A stretch of 64,000 nt of DNA from Gammaproteobacteria bacterium (GTDB lineage Bacteria; Pseudomonadota; Gammaproteobacteria; Enterobacterales; Alteromonadaceae): positions 62,001 to 126,000 of the forward strand of contig JAHJZX010000055.1 in the NCBI GenBank assembly GCA_018826295.1. The letters are read 5' to 3'. Of this stretch, positions 1 to 7,684 are shown piece by piece. The translations under genes and the position numbers were made by a program. Under the pieces are notes generated by a model. That model made no database searches. It saw only the letters and a program-made list of their open reading frames with translations, and had not been told where the DNA came from. Within the stretch, counting starts at the first letter, position 1; each line of letters begins with the position of its first letter.

Positions 1-97
1 GCTGTCGTAGCTGCTCCAGTTGTTCCGCTGCTGGTGCCGTATTGGCGTGGGCCAGATTGCCGGACCAGATTAACACCATCAGTACTAAGGCTCTCAT
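1..97 (-). CDS. Partial exported protein, cut by the left window edge
   Basis: Only the first 32 codons are present. The start ATG is at 95-97 and the reading frame stays open to base 1. The visible sequence is a signal peptide: Met-Arg, a hydrophobic stretch (ALVLMVLIW), and a plausible cleavage site after AHA near residue 18, followed by a Gln/Glu-rich start of the mature protein. The start lies 13 bases past the stop of the DUF3570 gene on the same strand, so it is the next gene of that operon. An ApbE-type flavinyltransferase would be a familiar neighbour for this operon, but 32 residues are too few to decide. Confidence 0.6.
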   Translation of the reverse strand, partial: MRALVLMVLIWSGNLAHANTAPAAEQLEQLRQ

Positions 98-109
98 GCT
101 GTGTTCCTG

Positions 110-1264
110 TTAAAAATAAAGACTGAAAAACGCCCGCAACACATTGGCATCTAACCGGTAAAGCGGCTCTTGCCCGGTGGCTGTTTGCGTAATGGTTACG
201 TTGCGAAAATTCTTATAATTAAAGCGGATATGGTCCCACTGCAGATTTAGCTCGGGCCTGGCGGTGGGCCAGAACGACCAGCGGCTTAGCTGGTAACTGG
301 CGCCCAAACCCACTGTCAGGTTGTTGAACTCACTGAGCTCTTTATCACGTGCCATAAAATTTTGCTGGCTGGCAAAGTCAAATAAATCACGGTAAAACTC
401 GGCCTGACTCTGGCTGTACCAGCGCAGTTTGGCTTCGAGTATCCAGCGTTCGGTCAGCGGGTGCACATATTCCAGCTCGGTATCAAAGGCGCGGATATCC
501 CAACTATCCTGATAATGGCGTAAATTCAGGCTTAAGGCTGCTCGGTATGGCAGATACCATTTATTGACCAGTGACAAGGCAAAGGTATTGCGGCTGTTAG
601 GATAGACTTCGGCTTGCCAGGCAAAGCCACGCGGATCAGCGCTGTCGATATAGCGCACACTGCGATACGGATTGTTCAAAAAGCCCTGATCTAAATCGAC
701 CTGCATATTCAGCGCCGCGATCCAACGACTACTAATTACCTGGGTTAAGCCAACTTTATAGTTGGAGCGCTTTACCTGTTCACGAAAGCTGTCATCACCA
801 TTGCGGCCAACAGTGTCATCGCCCAGACCCGCTTCCAGGCTCAGCGTGGTCATACCGCCAAAGGTGTCATGCGCTATACCAAAGGATACCGATTTGGCGT
901 TGTAGTCATTTTCATCGCTTTGCGCATAATTCAGGCTGATAATGCTGTTGCCACTGAGGTAGTCGACACCCAAACGCGTTTCGCGGCGGGTTTCGGTATA
1001 GGCCGATGCTGTTGCCTGCACATCAATAGAGGCACCTGAAACCGTATCAACATAATGGTAAGCCGACAGCGACACCGACTGGCCGGCTTTTTTCCTCAGC
1101 ATAAGCGCCGGGCCGTCAATAGACACACCACCGCCCTGATAACTGTGATACAGCAGATCGGCCCTATCTTGTGGCAGTACTGCAGCGTGCAATGCAGTGC
1201 TGCCGGCCAATAGCAATATAACCAGCAGTCTAATTACAACCACAGCCACCGCCTGTACTGCCAT
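110..1264 (-). CDS. DUF3570 outer-membrane beta-barrel protein
   Basis: This is a 384-residue predicted outer-membrane barrel. A signal peptide (about residues 1-28, ending near ALHAA) is followed by alternating hydrophobic and polar strands rich in Tyr, Trp and Leu. The chain ends in a terminal aromatic (…FFSLYF), the signature read by the BAM machinery. The overall pattern matches the DUF3570 family by recognition. The start at 1264 is preferred over an upstream Met at 1336 because AAGGGG sits just upstream and a signal peptide follows. The start lies 35 bases inside the preceding DUF4266 gene, which implies coupled translation. The function of DUF3570 is not established; it usually travels with DUF4266 and a TlpA protein. 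Confidence 0.8.
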   Translation of the reverse strand: MAVQAVAVVVIRLLVILLLAGSTALHAAVLPQDRADLLYHSYQGGGVSIDGPALMLRKKAGQSVSLSAYHYVDTVSGASIDVQATASAYTETRRETRLGVDYLSGNSIISLNYAQSDENDYNAKSVSFGIAHDTFGGMTTLSLEAGLGDDTVGRNGDDSFREQVKRSNYKVGLTQVISSRWIAALNMQVDLDQGFLNNPYRSVRYIDSADPRGFAWQAEVYPNSRNTFALSLVNKWYLPYRAALSLNLRHYQDSWDIRAFDTELEYVHPLTERWILEAKLRWYSQSQAEFYRDLFDFASQQNFMARDKELSEFNNLTVGLGASYQLSRWSFWPTARPELNLQWDHIRFNYKNFRNVTITQTATGQEPLYRLDANVLRAFFSLYF

Positions 1265-1490
1265 TAGCCCCTTTTGCCGCTTCACGGGAATCCTGTACGT
1301 GTGCCACATGCTGCAGCGCCACCGGGTGGCGGCCAAACGCCATTATCGGATCGGCCAGCTGGTTACGCTCGTACGGCTTAACCCAGGGGTCAATGCTGGC
1401 ACAGCCCGTGCTACCCAATAGCAATATGGCTAGCAGGCATGACGGCAAACCGCGCTTATTCACGCAGCAGTTGCTTAATATCGTTTTCAT
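1230..1490 (-). CDS. DUF4266 small lipoprotein with Gly/Cys C-terminal tail
   Basis: This is an 86-residue lipoprotein. A hydrophobic signal (LLAILLLGSTGC) provides a lipobox whose Cys would be lipidated. The mature part begins ASIDPWVKPYERNQLADPIM, the recognisable DUF4266 core. It ends in Gly-Gly-Gly-Cys-Gly-Cys-Asn, which looks like a metal, thiol or modification site. The start at 1490 was chosen over an upstream Met at 1544 because the longer form would put 18 polar residues before the signal. The gene begins 35 bases inside the tlpA-like gene and overlaps the DUF3570 gene by 35 bases. Function unknown; the Cys pair beside a thioredoxin gene suggests a redox partner (inference). Confidence 0.8.
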   Translation of the reverse strand: MKTILSNCCVNKRGLPSCLLAILLLGSTGCASIDPWVKPYERNQLADPIMAFGRHPVALQHVAHVQDSREAAKGANGSTGGGCGCN

Positions 1491-1926
1491 ATTTTTTCTC
1501 GTAGCCGGGCTGATAACCGCGATGCACTGCCCGAACCTTGCCATCTTTATCTAAAATCACCGTCGTCGGCATCGCATCTACCTGATATGCCTTAGACACA
1601 CTGTTATCCAGATCAAACAAGATAGGAAACGCCACCTGTACTTTACTCAGGTAGTTTTTTGCTGCGCTGCTGTCACTCTCAACGTTAACGCCCCATACCT
1701 GTACACCCAGTGGCTGATACTTCTGTGCCAGTTTATCCAGTGCCGGCATTTCCTGAATACAGGGGCCACACCAACTGGCCCAGAAGTTAATCAGCATGAT
1801 GTCGCCTTTTTGCTCTGCCAGCCGTAAATTGCTGCCATCGAGTGCTTTAAGGGTAAAGTCCGGCGCTGTTGCCCACAGCTGGTTACTGGCAAGCAGCAAC
1901 AACAAGCTGAAAATCCACTGTTTCAT
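1456..1926 (-). CDS. TlpA/ResA-type periplasmic thiol-disulfide oxidoreductase
   Basis: This 156-residue protein has a signal peptide (residues 1-19, ending WATA) and a thioredoxin fold of the AhpC-TSA/Redoxin type. The active site WCGPC has its cysteines at 53 and 56, and the cis-proline loop reads AMPTT. Proteins of this class act in the periplasm, reducing disulfides in apocytochromes or other exported substrates. Two candidate substrates sit in the same operon: the di-heme CxxCH lipoprotein upstream and the Cys-tailed DUF4266 lipoprotein immediately downstream. The gene lies 11 bases after the barrel gene and overlaps the DUF4266 gene by 35 bases. Family assignment is secure; the substrate is inferred. 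Confidence 0.88.
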   Translation of the reverse strand: MKQWIFSLLLLLASNQLWATAPDFTLKALDGSNLRLAEQKGDIMLINFWASWCGPCIQEMPALDKLAQKYQPLGVQVWGVNVESDSSAAKNYLSKVQVAFPILFDLDNSVSKAYQVDAMPTTVILDKDGKVRAVHRGYQPGYEKKYENDIKQLLRE

Positions 1927-1937
1927 AATGTCTCCAG

Positions 1938-2567
1938 TTAAAAGTACACCGCTACGCCAAGGCCTAATGCCAGGTTGTGCGTGGTTTTAGTGCGCGCCAG
2001 AATGGTCGTTTCAAAAATATAATCACTGACGCTCAGTTCCAGCGTCAGCCAGTCAGTGGCATACAGCCGGAACTGGCTACCAAGTTGCAACGCAAAAACC
2101 TTATCGCCGGCGAAGTCGACATTACCGGCACCGGCAAACAGCGACAGCGCACTGTTCATGGCGTAATCACGGCCGAAAAACACTTCGCCGGGCAGTACGT
2201 TATAGCCCAGATGAGCACCGTAATAGCGCCACTCGCGTTCGCTGTCTGTTAACAGCGGGGCGGCACCACTGAGTTCTTCAAAAGACGTAAGCCCGGCTTT
2301 GGCCATGGCATACTCTGCACTAAGGTAAAAGCTTTCGTTTATCTGGTAGCTAAGCTGCACAGCCGCCAGTGCGCTGCTGCCAAAATCTTCTATGCTCAGT
2401 ACACCGCCGCGAATACCTAACAGCCAGTTTTCACTATCCAGCAAATCTTCGCTCACTACTTTACGCTCTATATCCGGCTCGATCAGTGGCTGCTGCGCGG
2501 TTTGCGCGATGACAGCCAGCGGCGACAACGCCAGTGTCAGAAAAATACGCTGAATCCAAGCTTCCAT
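1938..2567 (-). CDS. Outer-membrane beta-barrel domain protein
   Basis: This 209-residue exported protein has a signal peptide (about 1-22, ending VIAQT) and a short linker with a conserved-looking EPDIERKVVSEDLLDSENW segment. About eight amphipathic strands follow, and the chain ends in …GVAVYF. The pattern fits the small outer-membrane barrel family often annotated as outer membrane beta-barrel domain-containing protein. Its start overlaps the end of the SH3-barrel gene by 31 bases, so the two are very likely translated together. Two related barrels side by side may work as a pair. The specific role is unknown. Confidence 0.75.
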   Translation of the reverse strand: MEAWIQRIFLTLALSPLAVIAQTAQQPLIEPDIERKVVSEDLLDSENWLLGIRGGVLSIEDFGSSALAAVQLSYQINESFYLSAEYAMAKAGLTSFEELSGAAPLLTDSEREWRYYGAHLGYNVLPGEVFFGRDYAMNSALSLFAGAGNVDFAGDKVFALQLGSQFRLYATDWLTLELSVSDYIFETTILARTKTTHNLALGLGVAVYF

Positions 2568-3277
2568 GTGTCTATCTCTTCGTTATCATCACGATCGGTT
2601 ATTATTACGCTGCGCCGGTAAGCTGCGCGGGCGATAAAATTACGGCTGATATAGTAACGCAGCCCTAATTCAGCACTGGCCAGTGTATTGTTTCGGTCTG
2701 GTGTTTGTACCAGCACAGTGCGGGCAGTCGTGCGCAAGGCTCCAGCGCCAAGACCGAAATATGGCGATACCAGCCAGTGCGGCATCGGACTGAGATACAA
2801 GCTGAGTTCCGCCGATAAATTATCTGCCTGGTCGCCATTTGCCTGCCCCAGTGCCAGTTCTGTCTGAATGTAGGGGCTAAACTGATAGCCCAGTGTTAGC
2901 TGATATAAACTGGAGCCATTAAAATCGCCAAACAACAGGCCGGCTTCCAACCTGCGATTTTGATAGGCGTCAAAGCGCTGATCATTCAGTTCAAACTCCT
3001 GCTGCTCAGCAGTTATCAGCTTGGTTAAATCGGCACGGGCCAGCCAGTAATGCCGTTGTTTAAACTCTACCTTTACCCAGTCAGTGCGCCGGGTTAGCAA
3101 CACCAGGGTTTCGCCTTTTAGCGCGACCTGCACTTTAGGGTAGCCCTTGCCGGCCCCCGAGTGCAGATTAACAAAGCCATCGTTAACTTTTACTGTCACT
3201 GCACTGGCCAATAGCGGCCAGCTTAAGCTGCAGAGCAGTAATAACAGGGCTTTTTGCATTAACGCTATTCTAGCCAT
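2537..3277 (-). CDS. SH3-domain plus beta-barrel envelope protein
   Basis: This 246-residue protein has a signal peptide (about 1-26), then a bacterial SH3 domain at about 28-90 (VNLHSGAGKGYPKV … WVKVEFKQRHYWLARADL). The remaining 140 residues form a barrel-like region ending in …LGFSVFF. SH3b domains commonly bind peptidoglycan or peptides, so the protein could tether an outer-membrane barrel to the wall (inference). The ATG follows the upstream stop with no gap (TAA then ATG) and GGAG lies 6 bases before it, so 3277 is favoured over a second ATG at 3259. Function unknown. Confidence 0.75.
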   Translation of the reverse strand: MARIALMQKALLLLLCSLSWPLLASAVTVKVNDGFVNLHSGAGKGYPKVQVALKGETLVLLTRRTDWVKVEFKQRHYWLARADLTKLITAEQQEFELNDQRFDAYQNRRLEAGLLFGDFNGSSLYQLTLGYQFSPYIQTELALGQANGDQADNLSAELSLYLSPMPHWLVSPYFGLGAGALRTTARTVLVQTPDRNNTLASAELGLRYYISRNFIARAAYRRSVIITDRDDNEEIDTWKLGFSVFF

Positions 3278-5884
3278 TTATTGCTCCGGCACGGCAAAAG
3301 GCGAATTGTAATACTGAGCGCCAATATCCAGCCAGGCGGCAACTAGCATCAGCTCGGCCGCGCTAAGGTATTGCTGATGCGAACCACCTGCGGCAAAACG
3401 GCTGAAAAAAGCACTGCTGGCAACAGCGCTATTGGCCCTCAGCGCCGGAGCCACGGCAACCGGCACCATGACCGGTATCGGATTACCATCATCATCCAGC
3501 ACCAGGTTGCCGTCGGCATCGGTAACAAACAGCGGGTTACCATTGGCATCGGTTGCCTGTACCATGCGATCCACCAGTACATCGCCAACCAGCTCTTGCT
3601 CATTGTCTGCGGTTAACAATTCACGGTAACTGCGCAGATGTTGTGCCTGCACATCAGAGGGTTCAGCATCTAATTCCAACTGCGCTACCGGCACACGGGT
3701 ATTACCGTCCGCATCGACGCGACTGTGACAGCTTACACAGCTATGATCGGCAAGTACTTCATTGGTGACAGGGTCAAGCTGGCGTCGATCGGCCAGCCAT
3801 AACGGCTGAATATGGCTTGGGTAATCAATACGTAAACGGCAACTGGCCAGCCACTGTGTGTAGCACTCTGTGCCGACCGGCGCGGCGGTGGTTAACTGCT
3901 GCAGACTGATGAGCTCGGTTGGATCAGGGCTACGCTTAGCCGGATCAGTCCAGATATCGATATAGTGCAACGCTTGTTCCAGCTCGGCTTCACCATTAAG
4001 GCGCGCGGCCATCTGCGCCATAGTCTCACCGGGCTGGGCGAGCAGCAGCGGGTTGGTGTTACTGAAATTGCCGCCGTCACTCAGCCCCGGATTGGCTGAT
4101 GGCGCCTCGCCACTGCTTCTGCCGTGCGGCGCTGTACTTTGCGCACTGTGGCAGCCGTTACAGCTTAAGGTTTCGCCGGGCCGCACGCTAAGCCATTGCT
4201 GATGCAGCGGTGACACGGCCTGGCCCTGTGCATTTAACAGCGCCAGATTAAAGGGTACATTTGCCGGCACCTTCAGCCGTACTGAGCCATCCGGTGCTAC
4301 CGGCACCATGCCTAAAATTTCGCGCATTAACTGCAAGCGGCTGACACCAAAGGCAAAAGCAGGCACATCCAGCACGTCTTCCGGCGGTTGCGGCACACCA
4401 CGCACCAAACGCAGATAGCGTACCGGCCGTTGTGCCGCAGTGCTTTGCAGCGGATCAGCCAGCTGAGCCAGATTAACGCCAGCCACACCGGCAAAATCGT
4501 AGACGCTGCGAATATCAACAATACCGGCATTTTCAGCTGCCAGAGCGGCATCCAACGCGGGGTTAGGCGGCACAAATGCCGGTTCGGCATAGGCTTGCAG
4601 CACTGTCGGTTCGCTAACCAGCATACCTTCGCGCCCTGGCCGCACCGGCACCTGGGTTTGCTGTACTGTATTAAATAACCACAAACCGTACAGCGGTGCC
4701 GCCAGTTCCAGTTCGTCGGCGTCCGCTACCTGAGCACAGCTGTACACGGTATCGTTTTGCACCACACGACAAGGCGACCAGCTCACCAGATAGCGGCCAC
4801 TATTGTCTTTTAGTGGTGCGTAGCTGTTAATGGCACCGGCGCGTTCAGGCCGGCTGGTATTGTCAAAAGCCCAGGGAAACAGCGCTGTTTGCGCCGGTAA
4901 ATTCAATACTTCGCCAAATAATGGCTGCTCGTTATCGCTGGCGACTGCCAGTGCCACTTGCTGTGGCCAGCTGTTGTAATATTCTGCGCCGGTTGTCGCC
5001 AGGGCCAGGCTGATACTGCCATCTTGCAACACCACGGCTTTGCTAAACTCTACCCGGCTTTGTTCTGCCCCGCTGCTGTGGGAATGCCAGCCATAAACTA
5101 ACTGATTTTCGCTACCATCCGGGCGCATCCGGTACCAGTTAAACATCGAGCGGTTGCCGTGATTATCCCAGCGGCTGTACAGGATCAGGCCATCATCCAA
5201 CACCACCGGGTGCAGATCGTGGCTCAGGTTAACACTCAGCTGTTCAATGCCACTGCCGTCGGCATTCATCACATGCAGGTTGAACGTCGGCGTGGCTAAA
5301 TCTTCATCCAGCGCGGTATATTGTGGTTTAAATTCGTCCAGCAATATTTGCCGGGAACGGGTCTGGCGGGTCGAGCTAAACACAATACGGCCATCCGGTA
5401 AGAACGCCGGACTGATATCATGGCCACGCTGAGCTTGCTGTGGCTCACTGATTACTGGCTGCAGAGTTTTGCTAAGAACATCATAGCGCCACAGATCCCA
5501 TTTAGGCTGCAGCTCGTCCGGTGTGTTGGCCAGCTCTGGTGCGCGTAGCGCAAACAACAAGGTTAAACCATCGGGCGACGCGGTTAAATCCTTTACATCG
5601 TACAGCTGATCGCCGTCAAACAGCTCTGCGGTTAAGTCTGTTTCAGCCGACTGGGCAAAGGCATTTTGTTTGAGTATCAGCCGGGCACCGGGGTTAAAAC
5701 TGGCGGGGTCTTGTAAAGCGCTGTTAAATGGCTGGTCGTCAACCACCAGCGGCCGTTCGACAAAAGCGAGGGCTATTTCCTGCACGACTGGATCTACAGG
5801 CTCATCCTGCACGCTGATATCGGCTTTACAGGCCACTAAAAGCAATGTTACAACGAAAAAACTTAGCCTGGTTGTTGTTATCAT
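3278..5884 (-). CDS. Large di-heme PD40/HzsA-like lipoprotein
   Basis: This 868-residue protein has a lipoprotein signal (FFVVTLLLVAC, lipid Cys at 19). WD40-like PD40 repeats follow in the first half (for example SPDGLTLLFALR, PDGRIVFSSTRQ and DDGLILYSRWDNHG). Two c-type heme motifs lie in the second half: CNGCH with its first Cys at 575 and CVSCH with its first Cys at 716. The blend of beta-propeller and heme segments resembles proteins annotated as related to the hydrazine synthase alpha subunit, but that does not imply hydrazine chemistry. It heads the minus-strand envelope operon and is probably a surface or periplasmic electron carrier or oxidoreductase (inference). Catalytic substrate unknown. 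Confidence 0.78.
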   Translation of the reverse strand: MITTTRLSFFVVTLLLVACKADISVQDEPVDPVVQEIALAFVERPLVVDDQPFNSALQDPASFNPGARLILKQNAFAQSAETDLTAELFDGDQLYDVKDLTASPDGLTLLFALRAPELANTPDELQPKWDLWRYDVLSKTLQPVISEPQQAQRGHDISPAFLPDGRIVFSSTRQTRSRQILLDEFKPQYTALDEDLATPTFNLHVMNADGSGIEQLSVNLSHDLHPVVLDDGLILYSRWDNHGNRSMFNWYRMRPDGSENQLVYGWHSHSSGAEQSRVEFSKAVVLQDGSISLALATTGAEYYNSWPQQVALAVASDNEQPLFGEVLNLPAQTALFPWAFDNTSRPERAGAINSYAPLKDNSGRYLVSWSPCRVVQNDTVYSCAQVADADELELAAPLYGLWLFNTVQQTQVPVRPGREGMLVSEPTVLQAYAEPAFVPPNPALDAALAAENAGIVDIRSVYDFAGVAGVNLAQLADPLQSTAAQRPVRYLRLVRGVPQPPEDVLDVPAFAFGVSRLQLMREILGMVPVAPDGSVRLKVPANVPFNLALLNAQGQAVSPLHQQWLSVRPGETLSCNGCHSAQSTAPHGRSSGEAPSANPGLSDGGNFSNTNPLLLAQPGETMAQMAARLNGEAELEQALHYIDIWTDPAKRSPDPTELISLQQLTTAAPVGTECYTQWLASCRLRIDYPSHIQPLWLADRRQLDPVTNEVLADHSCVSCHSRVDADGNTRVPVAQLELDAEPSDVQAQHLRSYRELLTADNEQELVGDVLVDRMVQATDANGNPLFVTDADGNLVLDDDGNPIPVMVPVAVAPALRANSAVASSAFFSRFAAGGSHQQYLSAAELMLVAAWLDIGAQYYNSPFAVPEQ

Positions 5885-5999
5885 TATTATGTTACCGGCA
5901 GCGTTGACACGATATCCACGTTGGGAAGATCCGCAATTAATCGCAGAATCACAGCTTATCGCCGCACCGAAATCAGAGCAAGCGGAAATTTAATACAAA

Positions 6000-6023
6000 A
6001 AAAAGCCAGCATAGGCTGGCTTT
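6000..6023 (-). terminator. Intrinsic terminator of recA
   Basis: The inverted repeat AAAGCCAGC (6002-6010) and GCTGGCTTT (6015-6023) has a 4-base loop. On the minus strand the stem is followed by a run of T from the A tract at 5997-6001. It lies 23 bases past the recA stop and separates recA from the envelope operon transcribed in the same direction. Confidence 0.85.
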
Positions 6024-6045
6024 ATTAACGTCAGATGAACAATGT

Positions 6046-7089
6046 TTATAAATCGGCTTCAAACGCCTCTGGTATGCTTTCTTCCACCGGCTTTTCACCT
6101 GGCTTTAACAATAAACGGCTGCGTAATTCTTTTTCAATTTCATCAGCAATTGGCTGATTGTCGGCCAAAAACTTCATCGCATTGGCTTTACCCTGGCCAA
6201 TCTTATTGCCCTGATAGGCATACCAGGCGCCGGCTTTATCAACCAGGCCCTGCGCTACGCCCAGATCAATCAGCTCGCCCAGTTTATTAATACCGGCACC
6301 ATACTGAATAATAAATTCGGCTTGTTTAAACGGTGGTGCAACCTTGTTTTTAACCACCTTAACCCGGGTTTCGTTGCCGGTGATTTCGTCACCTTCTTTT
6401 ACCGAACCAATACGGCGGATATCCAGCCGCACCGAGGCATAGAATTTCAGCGCGTTACCACCGGTAGTGGTTTCCGGGTTACCGAACATTACGCCAATTT
6501 TCATCCGGATCTGGTTGATAAAGATACATAAAGTGTTAGAACGTTTAATATTTGCTGTTAGCTTACGCAGCGCCTGAGACATTAACCGTGCCTGCAAGCC
6601 CATGTGGCTGTCGCCCATATCGCCTTCAATTTCAGCTTTTGGTGTTAACGCCGCAACAGAATCCACTATTACTACGTCTACTGCAGCAGAGCGCACTAAC
6701 ATGTCGCATATTTCCAGCGCCTGCTCACCGGTGTCCGGCTGTGATACCAGCAACTGATCGACATTTACGCCTAATTTCTTGGCATATACCGGGTCCAGTG
6801 CGTGCTCGGCGTCAATAAAAGCACAGGTTTTACCGGCTTTTTGCGCTTCTGCAATCACCTGCAACGTTAATGTAGTTTTACCGGATGACTCCGGGCCATA
6901 AATTTCAACGATACGACCATAAGGCAAACCGCCTATGCCCAGTGCAATATCCAGCCCCAATGAACCGGTCGATACTGCTGCTATGTCCAGCGCTGTGCTG
7001 TCGCCCAGACGCATAATAGAACCTTTACCAAACTGACGTTCAATTTGCCCTAAGGCGGCGGCGAGTGCTTTCTGCTTGTTGTCGTCCAT
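6046..7089 (-). CDS. recA: Recombinase RecA
   Basis: This 347-residue RecA forms ATP-dependent filaments on single-stranded DNA, drives homologous pairing and stimulates LexA self-cleavage. Visible are the N-terminal [25 protein letters not shown] segment (up to about residue 28), the Walker A motif GPESSGKTT (about 65-73), [22 protein letters not shown] of the DNA-binding L2 region, and an acidic C-terminus. An in-frame ATG at 7101 would add MDIK; 7089 was chosen because it matches the usual start of close homologues and has GGA upstream. A LexA box and a -35/-10 promoter lie directly upstream. Confidence 0.97.
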   Translation of the reverse strand: MDDNKQKALAAALGQIERQFGKGSIMRLGDSTALDIAAVSTGSLGLDIALGIGGLPYGRIVEIYGPESSGKTTLTLQVIAEAQKAGKTCAFIDAEHALDPVYAKKLGVNVDQLLVSQPDTGEQALEICDMLVRSAAVDVVIVDSVAALTPKAEIEGDMGDSHMGLQARLMSQALRKLTANIKRSNTLCIFINQIRMKIGVMFGNPETTTGGNALKFYASVRLDIRRIGSVKEGDEITGNETRVKVVKNKVAPPFKQAEFIIQYGAGINKLGELIDLGVAQGLVDKAGAWYAYQGNKIGQGKANAMKFLADNQPIADEIEKELRSRLLLKPGEKPVEESIPEAFEADL

Positions 7090-7129
7090 CTTAATATCCA
7101 TGGTTGCGCCGGCGCGGGCCGGCAATTAA

Positions 7130-7149
7130 CACTGTATGCTCGTACAGTA
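7130..7149 (-). promoter_or_regulatory. LexA (SOS) box of recA
   Basis: CTGTATGCTCGTACAG at 7132-7147 has the CTGT-N8-ACAG form of the gammaproteobacterial LexA site and is almost identical to the E. coli recA operator. It overlaps the candidate recA -10 element, so bound LexA would block initiation. Confidence 0.93.
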
Positions 7150-7172
7150 GTCTAGTTTAGTAATGCTGTCAA
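7144..7172 (-). promoter_or_regulatory. recA promoter (sigma-70 type)
   Basis: On the minus strand a perfect -35 TTGACA (7172-7167) is followed after exactly 17 bases by TACTGT (7149-7144), a usable -10. The -35 lies in the 3' end of the pncC coding sequence and the -10 inside the LexA box. Confidence 0.75.
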
Positions 7173-7652
7173 CAGCTGGATGCTTTGTTTCAGCGCATAA
7201 TCTATTGCCTGCTGGCGTACTTGCTGGCGGTCACCGGCAAACAACATATGGCTGCTGGCAACGCTGCCATCGACATAAAAACCAAAGCAAACCGTACCAA
7301 CCGGCTTGTAAACAGAGCCACCATCCGGCCCGGCAACACCCGAAATGGCCACCGCGACATTAGCAGCGGCAGCCTTAGCGGCACCGGCGGCCATTTCGCG
7401 CACCGTTTCTTCACTGACTGCACCAAATTGCAATAAGGTTGCACTGCGTACCGCCAGCATTTGCTGCTTAGCTTTGTTGCTGTAAGTGATAAAACTGCGA
7501 TCAACATAGGCAGAACTGCCCGGGATTGCCGTTAAGCAATAGGCCAGGCCGCCACCGGTGCAGGATTCTGCAGTGGTGATAGTCCATTTTTTCCGTAATA
7601 ATAGCTGGCCTAGTGTCGTCGCCAGCTGCAGACTATCTGCTACGACCGTCAT
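7152..7652 (-). CDS. pncC: Nicotinamide-nucleotide amidase PncC (CinA C-terminal family)
   Basis: This 166-residue protein has the length of a stand-alone CinA C-terminal domain. The family deamidates nicotinamide mononucleotide to nicotinate mononucleotide in the pyridine nucleotide salvage cycle. The signature TTAESCTGG is at about residues 26-34, with Ser30 the expected nucleophile. [10 protein letters not shown] and KPVGTVCFG follow later. It lies between mutS (divergent, coding starts 32 bases apart) and recA (same strand). The recA promoter -35 overlaps its last codons, so readthrough and recA initiation share sequence. Confidence 0.92.
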   Translation of the reverse strand: MTVVADSLQLATTLGQLLLRKKWTITTAESCTGGGLAYCLTAIPGSSAYVDRSFITYSNKAKQQMLAVRSATLLQFGAVSEETVREMAAGAAKAAAANVAVAISGVAGPDGGSVYKPVGTVCFGFYVDGSVASSHMLFAGDRQQVRQQAIDYALKQSIQLLTALLN

Positions 7653-7684
7653 ATTTTATCCAACAGGGAATTAATACTGTCATT

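Noticed and set aside
5885..6000. A promoter for the envelope operon upstream of 5884
   Set aside because: TTGCTC and GATAAG-like words are present on the minus strand but the spacing is wrong, so I could not place it.
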